From an uncultured Rubritalea sp. (GTDB taxonomy: Bacteria > Verrucomicrobiota > Verrucomicrobiia > Verrucomicrobiales > Akkermansiaceae), in NCBI GenBank assembly GCA_937923145.1, contig CALAJT010000002.1:1-55274 (forward strand): 55,274 bases of DNA. Reading direction: 5' to 3'. The notes below the pieces were generated by a model. That model was not told where the DNA came from and did no database searches. It saw only the letters and a list, made by a program, of their open reading frames with translations. The position numbers and the translations under genes are program-made. Shown here in pieces: positions 18,623 to 28,439 of the stretch (position 1 is the stretch's first letter; every line of letters starts with the position of its first letter).

Positions 18623-19728
18623 TAGTCCTCTACAGGGCTACGCTTCTGACCAGTGTAATCTATGACTTCTCTGGCACGTTTTTCACCTAATGTGTCGATT
18701 CGGAGTTGCATGATTTCTTTATCATAGCCGTCCCAGAGTTGACGCTTAAATTCTGGTGAGCTGACGATGCGTTTCTTCAGCTTCTCGATTCTCTTGAGTG
18801 AGTCGTCGATGATATTGTTAGAAATTTCTTTTATGGCATTAACAGCTACTTCAGCACTGTCGACCTGATGGCAGATCATAGCGAAATCATTACCAGCCTC
18901 GATACTCATTTTTACGTCGTTGCCACGTCCATAAGTATTGATGATAGCGCCCATGTCCAGATCATCAGTCATGATGACACCTTCGTAGCCTAGCTGGTTA
19001 CGCAGGAAACCTGTGAGTAGGTTCTTAGAAAGTGAGCCTGGGAGTCCAGGACTATCAGGGTCTATCGCAGAGAAATGCACATGGCAACTCATGATGCTAT
19101 CCAGTGTTGGCATCAGGGCAGTGTAGGGGAGCAGATCTGAGCTTAGTAAGTCTTCTTTAGATTTTCTAACAAATGGGAGTTCATGGTGAGGGTCTACATC
19201 TGCTAGTCCGCAGGATGGGAAGTGCTTGGCACATGAGAGCACTTTTCCCTTACGGAGATTTGCATTAAAAACACCAGCATTAGAGATGACTTCTTGAGCA
19301 TCTCCTCCGTAGCATCTGCCGCGCAGGGCATTATCGGCATCATCGTCATAAGAAATGTCGAGGACTGGGCAGAGATCCATGTTTATACCGAGTTGGCGCA
19401 AGACATCCGCAGTGATCATCCCGTGACGAGCTATTAAGCCACCTACTTTTTTCGGGTTACCAGCTTTGCGCAGTTGTTCTGCTGAAGGAGGTTCATTTCC
19501 GATCTCTCGCGTTCTTGTGACTCTGCCTCCTTCTTGATCTATGGTGATGAGTGGCTCAATATCACAGACTTCTTTAAGCGAGTCGGTCAGTGCACGGAGT
19601 TGCTCAGGAGATTCTACATTTCTACCGAAGATGACGAAGCCACCAGGCTGTATTTTTTTAAATGTGGCGATCTCTTCCTTAGTGAGTGAGTGTCCCTTAA
19701 TTCCTAAAAGTAATAACTGACCATGCAT
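18619..19728 (-). CDS. nagZ: beta-N-acetylhexosaminidase (GH3, NagZ-like)
   Basis: NagZ removes N-acetylglucosamine from muropeptides during cell-wall recycling. The GH3 catalytic barrel shows PLITIDQEGGRVTR, the KHFPSCGLADVDPHHELP loop carrying the conserved catalytic His/Asp pair, and the nucleophile region GVIMTDDLDMGAI. The usual G-H in KHFPGHG reads S-C here, a small deviation. The length of 369 residues suits a one-domain cytoplasmic NagZ. No signal peptide is seen. Confidence 0.88.
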   Translation of the reverse strand: MHGQLLLLGIKGHSLTKEEIATFKKIQPGGFVIFGRNVESPEQLRALTDSLKEVCDIEPLITIDQEGGRVTRTREIGNEPPSAEQLRKAGNPKKVGGLIARHGMITADVLRQLGINMDLCPVLDISYDDDADNALRGRCYGGDAQEVISNAGVFNANLRKGKVLSCAKHFPSCGLADVDPHHELPFVRKSKEDLLSSDLLPYTALMPTLDSIMSCHVHFSAIDPDSPGLPGSLSKNLLTGFLRNQLGYEGVIMTDDLDMGAIINTYGRGNDVKMSIEAGNDFAMICHQVDSAEVAVNAIKEISNNIIDDSLKRIEKLKKRIVSSPEFKRQLWDGYDKEIMQLRIDTLGEKRAREVIDYTGQKRSPVEDY

Positions 19729-19834
19729 GGTGAGATTTTCAGTCTCTCTGTGCGAAATAGCAAGCGAAGAACCTGAAATGATGACAAAAAAGGACTTTCT
19801 ATTTTAGTGAATCGGCTCCACTTTAAGTGCAGAG

Positions 19835-20329
19835 ATGGAAGAGCAGAAAAGTAAAGCAGGGGGATTTTATATGATTGGCATAGGCTTCTTCGCCGCATTG
19901 GTGGGGGCAGTATTCATGTATATCATGTGGAAAAGTTACTCACAGGCTAACTTTACCCGCACTTGGGATAAGACTCCAGCGGTAATGATCGTTTCTGATA
20001 TGAATACCCGCTCAGCAGAATATATTAGTAAGGAATACAGCTGGAATGTTGAATACACTTATGAATACGGTGGAGAGGAATATACTAGTAAATTTCACAC
20101 GCCACGTAGTGCTAAGTGGACATCACGTAAGAAGCAGATCCAAGCTGAGATCGATGCTAGACCGATGAATGAGAATGTCTTCTGCTATGTAAATCCAGAT
20201 GATCCTTCCCAAGCTATTTTAGAACACGATACGAAGGCAGCTGGCTATAGTATTTGGTTTCCAGGCTTATTCGTAATAGGTGGAGTAGGCATCATGTGGG
20301 GAGCGATTAAAGGAATGAAACCATGCTGA
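19835..20329 (+). CDS. DUF3592 membrane protein
   Basis: The 164-residue product has an N-terminal membrane helix (FYMIGIGFFAALVGAVFMYI), a beta-rich extracytoplasmic domain with the YTYEYGGEEYTS repeat-like strand and FCYVNPDDPSQAIL characteristic of DUF3592, and a C-terminal helix (FPGLFVIGGVGIMWGAI). Its biochemical role is unknown. It overlaps the following PAP2 gene by 7 bases, implying translational coupling. Confidence 0.75.
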   Translation: MEEQKSKAGGFYMIGIGFFAALVGAVFMYIMWKSYSQANFTRTWDKTPAVMIVSDMNTRSAEYISKEYSWNVEYTYEYGGEEYTSKFHTPRSAKWTSRKKQIQAEIDARPMNENVFCYVNPDDPSQAILEHDTKAAGYSIWFPGLFVIGGVGIMWGAIKGMKPC

Positions 20330-20958
20330 GTGCCAAGGACATAATATGCCGTGTGTATTGCGGCATCCTCATGGTGATTTGGATCCTAGCTCCGTATGCG
20401 ATTCTCCAAAACGTGGAGATTTTTTCCGTCTATTGGATGCCAGAGCTGGCGTTTGATCGCGCTATACCCGTAAACTTCTCAGCTCTTTGGTTCTACATCT
20501 CGTTTTATATATTGTTAGGGATTGTGGGTCTGATGATAGAGACGCGCCTCTTCGTCCGCTACCTCTACACTATTGGATGGGCGACTTTAGTAGCTCACAT
20601 GATCTTCTTATTTTTTCCAAATGCCGTTTCTCGTGATGCGATAGACTTTGACTCAGCTCCATGGATCTATCAGCTCCTAGCGAATACGGATGCCCCTAGA
20701 AATGCATTTCCCTCACTGCATGCGGCACTCTCATTTATCGCAGCACTAGCAGTCCAATCTTCTAAGATGAGTAGGGTCTCTCAGCTAGTTAAAGTCTCGC
20801 TCAAGACTCTAACGTGGCTTTGGGTGTTAGGGATTTTTTGGTCGACTATAGCACTACGCCAGCATGTAAGCCTAGATTTAGTAATGGGTTCTGTGGTGGC
20901 ATTAATAGTATGGAGATGGATGAAGAATAGCTGGGAAATGAATCATCATTTTGAGTAG
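20323..20958 (+). CDS. PAP2-family membrane phosphatase
   Basis: The 211-residue product has about six membrane helices and the PAP2 signature blocks NAFPSLHAALS and RQHVSLDLVMGS. These supply the catalytic His pair. The arrangement resembles phosphatases or transferases acting on polyprenyl or inositol phospholipids. The first basic motif (K-x6-RP) is not obvious, so it may be an AUR1/IPC-synthase-like variant. It overlaps the upstream DUF3592 gene. Confidence 0.75.
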   Translation: MLSAKDIICRVYCGILMVIWILAPYAILQNVEIFSVYWMPELAFDRAIPVNFSALWFYISFYILLGIVGLMIETRLFVRYLYTIGWATLVAHMIFLFFPNAVSRDAIDFDSAPWIYQLLANTDAPRNAFPSLHAALSFIAALAVQSSKMSRVSQLVKVSLKTLTWLWVLGIFWSTIALRQHVSLDLVMGSVVALIVWRWMKNSWEMNHHFE

Positions 20959-21055
20959 TAATAAATTATCAGTTTTGCTTGGTCTTGCTAATATGGCGAA
21001 ACTGTCAATATTCTGCACTTTAGAATTATAGGCATGTGGTGCATTCAAGGCATCT

Positions 21056-22255
21056 ATGTTTCAGAAACTAAATAAAACTATCGTCATTGCCTCTGCTGCA
21101 GTCTGTCTCAGCCACTGTGGAAATCAATCTAGCCAGTCTATTAGTGCTCCATTTCAGCAAGGAGTAGTGAAGAAAATAACGACTTACGACACTCCAGGAA
21201 GATGTAGTGAAATCATCTCTTACGCTCCGAGTAAAAAATTACTATTTACTACTAATTCTGTATCTAAGGATATCAGTGTCCTCGCCATTCCTAGTCTAGC
21301 TGCTGGGAATTTTAGACCTATAGACTTTGACCTTCAAAAATCAGGAGTGCAAGGTATCAGTACTGGAGGTGAACCTACGAGTGTCGCAGTCCACCCTAAC
21401 AGAAATCTAGTTCTAGCTGCGGTTAACGGCGGCAATGGCAGGCTAGTGGCATTCGACATGACTGCAGCGGCTAAAGGAGTGAGTAAGAAAGTTCTCGATC
21501 AAGAGATCGGCTTTCACCTCGATAGCATCGCTATTTCACCAAATGGTAAATGGGCGGTGATAGCAGATGAGGCGGAGGGTAGTGCAAATACTCCAGGGGC
21601 TATTATTTTGGTAGATATTTCACGTATCGGTTCATCTCAGAAACTTCCTGTTTATAAAGTCTCAAATCTAGCGTCCTCTCTAGGTAGACCAGCAGGTAGA
21701 GTCGAGCCTGAGTTCGTGGCGATAGACTCTAGCTCACGCTATGCAGCAGTGGCATGTCAGGATGATAATGCAGTAGTGCTTTTCCCTCTAACAGCTAACC
21801 CAAAGGTATCTAGTGTCATCAAGCTGCCAAACTCTGCTCAGCCAGACGGAGCTAATCTTATCAACTATGGCTCTGGTCAATTACTCGCAATAGCTGAGGA
21901 AGGAACTGACACAGTGGCTCTCTTCCAGGTAAATAGCATCAATCAAACTCCAAAGCTAATCACTAGAATCAACGTGCGCACCCTCAGTGGTAAAGGTGAC
22001 CGTTGTGATCCAGAGGGAGTCTACATGTTTAGACAGAGTGGTAAGCTCTACCTTGCTGTAGCCATAGAGCGTGCGAACCGTGCACTCATTATGGACATCT
22101 CTAATCCTAGATCACCTAAAAAAGTAGCATCAGTCCCTGTTGGGAGCAGACCAGAAGGTCTCATCGTGCAGAAGCAGGGTGGTAAAAGTTATGTTCTAAC
22201 AGGTGACGAAGGTAAGCCAGGTAAGGGAGAAGTAAGCATCATCGAAGTGAGATAG
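21056..22255 (+). CDS. secreted beta-propeller protein (LVIVD/choice-of-anchor-like)
   Basis: The N-terminal helix IVIASAAVCLSHC resembles a lipoprotein or Sec signal, with Cys about residue 21 and a non-ideal lipobox. The body has repeated blades with VAVHPNRNLVLAAVNGG, IAISPNGKWAVIADEAEG, VAIDSSSRYAAVACQDDN and PEGVYMFRQSGKLYLAVA. That pattern fits a seven-bladed propeller like those in alkaline-phosphatase-like choice-of-anchor proteins. The ligand is unknown. The porin gene follows 145 bases downstream. Confidence 0.65.
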   Translation: MFQKLNKTIVIASAAVCLSHCGNQSSQSISAPFQQGVVKKITTYDTPGRCSEIISYAPSKKLLFTTNSVSKDISVLAIPSLAAGNFRPIDFDLQKSGVQGISTGGEPTSVAVHPNRNLVLAAVNGGNGRLVAFDMTAAAKGVSKKVLDQEIGFHLDSIAISPNGKWAVIADEAEGSANTPGAIILVDISRIGSSQKLPVYKVSNLASSLGRPAGRVEPEFVAIDSSSRYAAVACQDDNAVVLFPLTANPKVSSVIKLPNSAQPDGANLINYGSGQLLAIAEEGTDTVALFQVNSINQTPKLITRINVRTLSGKGDRCDPEGVYMFRQSGKLYLAVAIERANRALIMDISNPRSPKKVASVPVGSRPEGLIVQKQGGKSYVLTGDEGKPGKGEVSIIEVR

Positions 22256-22400
22256 ATAGAAGCTATGTGGCGAAAATGTAATGTGGCAATTTCTTCACCT
22301 TATAAAAATAGGATTTTTCAAAATGTCTGTCAAAACCTGCGGTAGAAATGAGCGGAATAACAACTTTCCTCATCAATCTAACAATCAAAAATACATTATT

Positions 22401-23582
22401 ATGAAAAGTAAAGTAGTAACAACGATGATCGGAGCAGTAGCCCTAACAGGTACTGCAATCACAGCTTCAGCAGAAGGTGCTGGCGACTTCTGTAATTCTC
22501 TTCAGAATATCGGAAAGCTCTATAAAGATAAAAGTAATCCTTACATTCAGGAAGTTTCCGTATTCGGGCGTTTTCATGCACAATATGCTTATGTAGACGG
22601 TGAAGATGTTAACGGTAATGACTTCAACCGTGACTTCGAAGAGGTTCGTAGAATGCGAGCAGGAATGCAGATCAAAGCATTTAATGGTTTTGCTGTTAAA
22701 GCAAATATTAACCTAGAGGATGACGACAAGCCGACTGGTGGCGATCGTGTATTCGGTTATCAAAACTTTGACCAAGTGAAGTTCTCATACAAAATGAAGA
22801 ATGTTCTCGGCTTTGATGAGTTAAAGCTAACATACGGACGTCACAAGATTAAGATGGGACACGAGTCTCATCTATCATCTAAGAAGATCAAAACAGTTGA
22901 GCGTTCTGCTATCTCTAATAAGATCTTTGATGGTCGTTTCACGGGTCTCACACTTGCTGCTGAACGCGGAGGAGTCGAGGGAACATTAGGAATCCTGAGT
23001 CTTGACGATAGTGACTTCATCGGTAACTGGGATGCTGGCAAAGCTCTCTACCTTAGCACTGGATTCGAAGCTCTACAGGGGCAGATGGTCTTGGACTTAT
23101 TCTACACTCTAGACCAGGGTGATGATGATAACCAAGTCGGTGTAGGCTACGAATGGGCAGCATCTGCTTCATGGGAAGGTAATGTAGGCAGCTGGGATCT
23201 AATGGTGAACACAGCCTTTGGTGATAATGGAGATCAGAGTAAAGAGAAGCGTGAAGGAATGTTTTACGGTCTTGTAGTGATGCCATCTAAGTTCATCGTT
23301 GAAGATAAAGTAGAATTCGTAGCTCGCTACCAATACCAAGGTTCCACTGAGGATGAAGGTATCCGCATGAACTCACGCTATGTGCGTCGTTCTGAGATAG
23401 GCTCTACTGATGTAGGTAAAGGAAGAGGTAATTCTCACCAGAGTCTCTACGCTGGACTGAACTACTACTTCTGTGGTCATAACAGCAAGATCATGACTGG
23501 TGTAGAATACGAGGCTCTCAATGCTGAAGACGGAGATGTAACAGCTACCACTCTGTGGATGGCATACAGAATGTACTTCTAA
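22401..23582 (+). CDS. outer-membrane porin (phosphate-selective porin O/P-like)
   Basis: I chose the ATG at 22401 because it opens a proper signal peptide (MKSKVVTTMIGAVALTGTAI, cleavage near ASA-EG), whereas upstream in-frame ATGs add a non-signal extension. The mature part has alternating hydrophobic strands, many aromatic residues and a terminal Phe (WMAYRMYF), the usual beta-barrel signal. Blocks such as FAVKANINLED and LKLTYGRHKIKMGHES recall OprO/OprP-type porins. The solute is uncertain. Confidence 0.8.
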   Translation: MKSKVVTTMIGAVALTGTAITASAEGAGDFCNSLQNIGKLYKDKSNPYIQEVSVFGRFHAQYAYVDGEDVNGNDFNRDFEEVRRMRAGMQIKAFNGFAVKANINLEDDDKPTGGDRVFGYQNFDQVKFSYKMKNVLGFDELKLTYGRHKIKMGHESHLSSKKIKTVERSAISNKIFDGRFTGLTLAAERGGVEGTLGILSLDDSDFIGNWDAGKALYLSTGFEALQGQMVLDLFYTLDQGDDDNQVGVGYEWAASASWEGNVGSWDLMVNTAFGDNGDQSKEKREGMFYGLVVMPSKFIVEDKVEFVARYQYQGSTEDEGIRMNSRYVRRSEIGSTDVGKGRGNSHQSLYAGLNYYFCGHNSKIMTGVEYEALNAEDGDVTATTLWMAYRMYF

Positions 23583-23657
23583 CATTAACAGCTATACACA
23601 TTCGTCACCTGCATGGCTGATGATGTGTTTCATGAAAAACTGAATTCTGTTTCAGTG

Positions 23658-23689
23658 CGCAGTTCCTTGATAGGGGAACTGCGTTTTTT
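23658..23689. terminator. intrinsic terminator after the porin gene
   Basis: CGCAGTTCC pairs with GGAACTGCG around a short loop, followed by six T residues. It lies between the convergent porin and SpoIIE-type phosphatase genes. Confidence 0.88.
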
Positions 23690-23733
23690 ATAGCGGTTCA
23701 CTCTGGACGGAAGGTTTGTGTAGGTAGAATGGT

Positions 23734-25224
23734 CTAGCGCTTTTCAATTGCAATCGTAGTGATATCATCCATTTGACGATAGCCACCTACGAATGTATCT
23801 AGATCTTTCTGAAGCGCTCTAATCACTTCTGCAGCACCTTGCTTCGCTGATGCTTTGAATGAACTCGCCATTCTTTCATCACCGTATTCGTCCTGAGCTT
23901 TATTGAGAGCCTCGGTAACCCCGTCTGTATAGAGTAGAAGGCAATCACCAGAATGTAGTTCAAAGTCGTGCACTTTAGTGACTCGCGTGAAGACGTCTCC
24001 ATCATCTAGTCCAAGAGCCAGTCCAGGAGGCTTGATCCACTCTATACTCCCATCCTTGCGGTAGAGTGGGGCAGTGTCATGACCTGCACAGATGAGCTGG
24101 ATCTTGCCGTCCCTATCATTGATGATGTAGACTGCGAGGCTGATAAACATGTCCTCTCTGATGTCTGCGAAAACCTGTTTATTTACATTAGACAGAGCCA
24201 CTAGTGGATCTTCTTCTCTACGGATTTCTGCTCTTAGAGCACTTCTACACATAGCCATGAGTAGACCAGCAGCTACGCCTTTGCCTGTTACATCTGCGAT
24301 GACGATAGCAGTCTTGCCATTACCTAAAGGAATGTAGTCAAAGTAGTCTCCACTAATGATACGTGCAGGCTTATTAGTGCCGATAATACGATAGCCTGGG
24401 ACATCTGGGTCTTTGTTCGGTAGCAAAATACTTTGCACTTCTCTGGCGATTCTTAGCTCGTTCTCGATTGATTTTTTCTCGTTTGCCTGATGGTGGATTT
24501 TTGCATTTCCGAGGGCGAATGCAGATTGTTCACTAGCGGATTGGAAAAGTTCAAACTCATTTGGAGTAAAAGCTCTAGCATCCTTCTCTCTCGCAATAGC
24601 GATGACGCCTATATCTTCCCCGGCATAAACTAGTGGAGCCATCATTGCTGAAATTTCTTGATCATAATGGATGAATGAATCGCGGAATGCCAAGTGGCTT
24701 TTCATCTCAGGGATAAACTGTGCTATACCATTCGAAAAGACACTGCCTAGCACTCCCTCATCTACTGGAACCTTACTTAGTCTGATAGCACTACGTATAG
24801 CTCCACGCATCGCCTCGGGATCTTCTTTTTGTCTAGAAATGAATTCTACAGGAAGTCCTATAAACTGTGGACAATGTTCACTCAGGTATGCTGGCTGAAG
24901 GAATCTTTTATTGCTACTGAGTAAATAAATAGCTCCACCAAGGGCATCTGTCACAGTGACTAGACCGTCCACTATTTCACGGTGTAGCTTATTCTCAGAA
25001 TGATCTTCCTCCAGAGCACTACCTAGCATGTGAAGAAACTCAAACATCCTGTGCTCTTCGCCTGCAATTAAGTCACGCTCGTTCTCAGTATCCTTGAGGC
25101 ACTTATTAGCCCTCATCCATAAAACGAGTATTACTACCAATGATACGAAACATACTAATGCAAAGACCAGAATGTAGGGGCTGAACTCGTGCAGAATGTT
25201 GATAGTGGTTTGTGACAGTATCAT
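23734..25224 (-). CDS. GAF domain-containing PP2C/SpoIIE serine phosphatase
   Basis: A signalling phosphatase that usually dephosphorylates a STAS anti-sigma antagonist. It has a membrane helix at about residues 15-37, a GAF sensor domain at about 60-225 and a SpoIIE/PP2C domain to the C-terminus. The latter includes REVQSILLPNKDP, IISGDYFDYIPL, VIADVTGKGVAAGLLMA and LYTDGVTEALN, with Asp residues at the metal sites. The STAS gene lies 102 bases upstream on the same strand, so the two probably form a partner-switching pair. The kinase/anti-sigma partner is not in the window. Confidence 0.88.
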   Translation of the reverse strand: MILSQTTINILHEFSPYILVFALVCFVSLVVILVLWMRANKCLKDTENERDLIAGEEHRMFEFLHMLGSALEEDHSENKLHREIVDGLVTVTDALGGAIYLLSSNKRFLQPAYLSEHCPQFIGLPVEFISRQKEDPEAMRGAIRSAIRLSKVPVDEGVLGSVFSNGIAQFIPEMKSHLAFRDSFIHYDQEISAMMAPLVYAGEDIGVIAIAREKDARAFTPNEFELFQSASEQSAFALGNAKIHHQANEKKSIENELRIAREVQSILLPNKDPDVPGYRIIGTNKPARIISGDYFDYIPLGNGKTAIVIADVTGKGVAAGLLMAMCRSALRAEIRREEDPLVALSNVNKQVFADIREDMFISLAVYIINDRDGKIQLICAGHDTAPLYRKDGSIEWIKPPGLALGLDDGDVFTRVTKVHDFELHSGDCLLLYTDGVTEALNKAQDEYGDERMASSFKASAKQGAAEVIRALQKDLDTFVGGYRQMDDITTIAIEKR

Positions 25225-25326
25225 CTACTCTCTTTACTTACACGGTTGAGTAGGTCTTGATAACTTAAGCAGTAAGTGGGGAGTGATAGATAAATTTGCA
25301 CTAGAGACTTCTACTTTATACTAAAT

Positions 25327-25845
25327 TTAGTGTTTCTGCCTGTTAGCGAGTTCCGCTTCTAGGACATCTAGCACAGTGGCGAATTTATCATCATTGCCTT
25401 CGTGCGCTTCACAGAGAAGTTTATGTGCATCGAATACATGCTGAGTTTTATCTACTTGGGTAAGGGTAGAATGTTCCTTAAGCGATGTTCTTATAGTTTC
25501 TAGATTTTCTTGCCACGGAGCATCTTTAGGATCAATTTTTAGAAGCATGCTAAGACCTAAATCTTCTAGAGATCTACGGTTCTTATCAGAAGGACTAGCC
25601 ACTTGTAGTGAGCCGCCATCTTTTTTAGCGAGCTTCATAGCAATACCTGCCATAGTTCCCATGAAGGTCGAATCCATACCAGTGCATTCCTCTAGGTCGA
25701 CTACGATGGTGAGAATACCATTTTTAATCTGGCTTTCTGCCCACGCCTTCATCTGTGGACTGTTGATGAAAGAGCCCTTGCCCTCACAGCGAATCCATGT
25801 GAAATCGTCGAAGTTTTTTACTAAAATGGTATTGTTATTGCTCAA
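25327..25845 (-). CDS. STAS-domain anti-sigma factor antagonist
   Basis: The first about 110 residues form a STAS domain, with VDLEECTGMDSTFMGTMAGI carrying the Ser/Thr that is phosphorylated in SpoIIAA/RsbV-type proteins. A helical extension of about 60 residues follows, which is longer than RsbV. It is the likely substrate of the adjacent SpoIIE-type phosphatase gene downstream. The controlled sigma factor is unknown. Confidence 0.85.
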   Translation of the reverse strand: MSNNNTILVKNFDDFTWIRCEGKGSFINSPQMKAWAESQIKNGILTIVVDLEECTGMDSTFMGTMAGIAMKLAKKDGGSLQVASPSDKNRRSLEDLGLSMLLKIDPKDAPWQENLETIRTSLKEHSTLTQVDKTQHVFDAHKLLCEAHEGNDDKFATVLDVLEAELANRQKH

Positions 25846-26062
25846 TTTAACGCTGGCTGGGGTTTTTCCAGATAATTTCGTATATTAACCTAACATCTCA
25901 GCAGGTCAACAATGAATGATGTCAATATGATGGTTAATTAACGTCATCTAGATTGTGAGTATTTGAAATGTTCCTCTATCTATTGGACGACTTGAAGACG
26001 CTATTTAGTCACATAAAATGAGAGTAATTAGAACACCCGTTTTACTTGAGCTTGAAAGGTTG

Positions 26063-26527
26063 CTATTTACCGAATTTTTCTTCTAACATTTCGATACGAT
26101 AATCGAATATACGCTGAAGTTTTTTACCAATGAAAAGCTTGTGCATAATTTGTCCTAGAAAACCGAATGGCATAGCATAATGCACCTCATCTTCCATCAG
26201 CACGCCTTCATCGACTTCCTTAAATGTATGTCTGTGATGCCACATCGCGTAGGGACCACTACGCTGGTCATCAATAAAATATTCACCTTCCTGAACGTAG
26301 GTGATTTCAGTTACCCAATGAATCCAGATTAAAGGAAATACTTTAACTTTGTAAGAAATTATCTGCCCCTCCACCATCTTTTCATGTGAACAGGTTAGTA
26401 TCTTAAAACCGATTTCTGTCGGAGTCAGCTCTTCTAAATTACGAGGCGTAGAAAAGAAGTCCCAAGCTTCTGCTTTAGAAATAGGGAGTGTCTGCTCACG
26501 ATAGAGGCGATAAACTTTAGAAATCAT
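26063..26527 (-). CDS. SRPBCC-family (START-like) protein
   Basis: The 154-residue product opens with RLYREQTLPISKAEAWDFFS followed by TPRNLEELTPTEIGF, the typical start of SRPBCC cyclase/dehydrase-like proteins. It continues with a conserved WHHRHTFKEVDEGVLMEDEV block. These bind hydrophobic ligands in a helix-grip fold, and the ligand cannot be told from sequence. It is separated by 68 bases from the Nudix gene. Confidence 0.8.
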   Translation of the reverse strand: MISKVYRLYREQTLPISKAEAWDFFSTPRNLEELTPTEIGFKILTCSHEKMVEGQIISYKVKVFPLIWIHWVTEITYVQEGEYFIDDQRSGPYAMWHHRHTFKEVDEGVLMEDEVHYAMPFGFLGQIMHKLFIGKKLQRIFDYRIEMLEEKFGK

Positions 26528-26595
26528 ATTTTCAGTATATATTGAAATATGATTAAGTAAAATAGTTTATGTGATAATTCAAATAGTAGATAGAG

Positions 26596-27210
26596 CTAGA
26601 TTTTCTTTAGTATATCAGCACAGAATTGTGACCAAGTTTCTAGAGAATCATACATGTCGCCTTGGAGTTCCTCGATAGTGCTGAACTTTAGGTCTGCAAT
26701 GGAGTCTTCATTTGAGGTAACTCGATCTGTTTCTAGTTCGAAGAGGTGGACTACGCCAAGATGGACTTTTCCTACATCATTAGAATCGTCATTGAGAACT
26801 GCAATGATGCGCTGAGTGTGATTGCCAATAATGACGAGTTCTTCCTCTATCTCACGCTCGACTCCCGCCATGTAAGTTTCTTTACCTAGGTTATCATCAC
26901 GTGTGTCTACAGGATTGATGTGACCGCCGATACCTAGCGATCGCTTGGCATGGAGACGTGCCTCTCCTCCAGACTTCCCGCGCGCGTAGTTGAGAAACTT
27001 TCCTTTATGGTGGAATAGAGCGTATGGGATGAGCTGCTTGTGACTTGGGTCGTCCTCTGCGGCACCACGATCCATGAAGTGATTGTTCGCAGGATCTAGC
27101 AGGGTGGAGAAATACTTCTCTACGTCTGTGTTGATGCCTTGGAATTCGCCTAGTGTGTCGAATAGCTCGCGCTTTACGACGAGGATTTGTTCTCCTTTGT
27201 AGTCTTTCAT
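26596..27210 (-). CDS. Nudix-type hydrolase/phosphoesterase
   Basis: The C-terminal half carries a recognisable Nudix box, GIGGHINPVD then GVEREIEEELVI, so nucleoside-diphosphate-linked hydrolysis is likely. The N-terminal 90 residues, with HFMDRGAAEDDPSHKQLIPY, are typical of a small family often annotated as phosphoesterase. The gene precedes none and follows the DUF5069 gene by 6 bases, indicating one transcript. The substrate is unknown. Confidence 0.75.
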   Translation of the reverse strand: MKDYKGEQILVVKRELFDTLGEFQGINTDVEKYFSTLLDPANNHFMDRGAAEDDPSHKQLIPYALFHHKGKFLNYARGKSGGEARLHAKRSLGIGGHINPVDTRDDNLGKETYMAGVEREIEEELVIIGNHTQRIIAVLNDDSNDVGKVHLGVVHLFELETDRVTSNEDSIADLKFSTIEELQGDMYDSLETWSQFCADILKKI

Positions 27211-27216
27211 ATTAAA

Positions 27217-27732
27217 TTATTTAGCTGAGTAAGATTTGACGTAGTTAGCGATCTTAAGATCATCAGTACCTGCTGCCCATACGTTTCTTAGAAAGTCTGC
27301 TGCCGGGATGTTTCCATGATCACTCAGGAACTTACGGTCGCCACCGCAGCTGAACATCACATCAGGGTCTAGTTCGCCTTTGAGCTTAGCGCGCGCTTTT
27401 GTAATGATACGTGGTAGATAGGCTATATCTGAGAGTTTATCTCCGAAACTAGGTAGATCATCACGTGAGATTTCCTTGTCACTTAGTTCACCTTCTTGAA
27501 CAGCAAGGAAATAATCTCTTCTGACAGCTGCGATGAGTAGTGCGGAAGATTCTGTAGGCATTCCCTCATCAGCGAGGTCTTCTACGAAATCAAATAACTC
27601 GCGTGATTTATAGCCTATAGACGATAGATATGCGAGGTCTTCAGCAGAGTAATATCCTTCGAAATCTGTATTGCCTGATTTATATTCTCCTAGGCTGCGT
27701 TGAAATAGTTCTAAAAATTTATCGTTCCATGT
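27217..27732 (-). CDS. DUF5069 domain protein
   Basis: The C-terminal half shows the DUF5069 pattern LPRIITKARAKLKGELDPDV then CGGDRKFLSDHGNIPAADFL, a family frequent in Verrucomicrobiota and Planctomycetes with no known biochemical function. I start at the ATG for MTWNDKFLELF (27732), because the 18 residues upstream in frame look non-native. It forms a unit with the Nudix gene 6 bases downstream. Confidence 0.7.
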   Translation of the reverse strand, partial: TWNDKFLELFQRSLGEYKSGNTDFEGYYSAEDLAYLSSIGYKSRELFDFVEDLADEGMPTESSALLIAAVRRDYFLAVQEGELSDKEISRDDLPSFGDKLSDIAYLPRIITKARAKLKGELDPDVMFSCGGDRKFLSDHGNIPAADFLRNVWAAGTDDLKIANYVKSYSAK

Positions 27733-27829
27733 CATGCTATAACACTGTTTGCAGAAACACGTGTTGTCAAGAATGCGAGTCAACAATGTGAATTTTATTC
27801 AACTAGCCGCTTTAAAAAAACGTTTACAC

Positions 27830-28324
27830 TTAGTTTTGGATTTGGAGTCTCGCTTTGGCTGCTTTTACTAAAGGAACCATTTTTCTAACTGGGTAGAGCT
27901 TATCCATTGTGCCCCGGGCTGCACCAGCTTTAGCATCAAATTGTCTCATAGATGGGCCTATTAGCTTGCGAACTTCTTGATTTTTCAAATTGCGAGACAT
28001 CGTTTGAATGAGCTTATTCAGTTTCACTTCTAGCTTAGCAGTGGCTTCGGCTACAGAAGACATCTCAGCATCAGTAGGTTTATCTGATTTTGAGAGAAGA
28101 GCGGTGATACTGTCGACTTGTTTCAGTTCACTAGATATAGTAGTAACTGCATTTTCGGCAGAAGTTTTATCGGTAGCAGTGGCTGCTGCGCTATAGACTT
28201 CTTGGAAATGTGATAGCAAATCTAGAGTGAGCTTACCAGTAGACTGAGCCTGAACTGAGTTACTCATACTTATAGCTAGGAAACTAATGATTCCTAGAAT
28301 AACTGCTAATGGGTTACGTGTCAT
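27830..28324 (-). CDS. hypothetical secreted helical protein
   Basis: The ATG at 28324 opens a signal peptide (MTRNPLAVILGIISFLAISM, cleavage near VQA-QS), so I reject the 54-residue upstream extension of the same frame. The mature part, about 140 residues of Ala/Lys/Ser-rich helix, has no recognised domain. It lies downstream of the peroxiredoxin gene on the same strand with a 115-base gap. Confidence 0.55.
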   Translation of the reverse strand: MTRNPLAVILGIISFLAISMSNSVQAQSTGKLTLDLLSHFQEVYSAAATATDKTSAENAVTTISSELKQVDSITALLSKSDKPTDAEMSSVAEATAKLEVKLNKLIQTMSRNLKNQEVRKLIGPSMRQFDAKAGAARGTMDKLYPVRKMVPLVKAAKARLQIQN

Positions 28325-28439
28325 ATTGAAAAACCGTAGGACTGATCGATGATTTAGCAAGTTAAATGCGGTATTTTGATCCTGAAGCCATAATACTAAT
28401 GACAGCTCTTCACGCTCAGGCGGAAGAGATAGGTTTAGC

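Noticed and set aside
22281..22400. Upstream start codons of the porin gene
   Set aside because: They would bury the signal peptide that begins at 22401 behind 40 residues of unrelated sequence.
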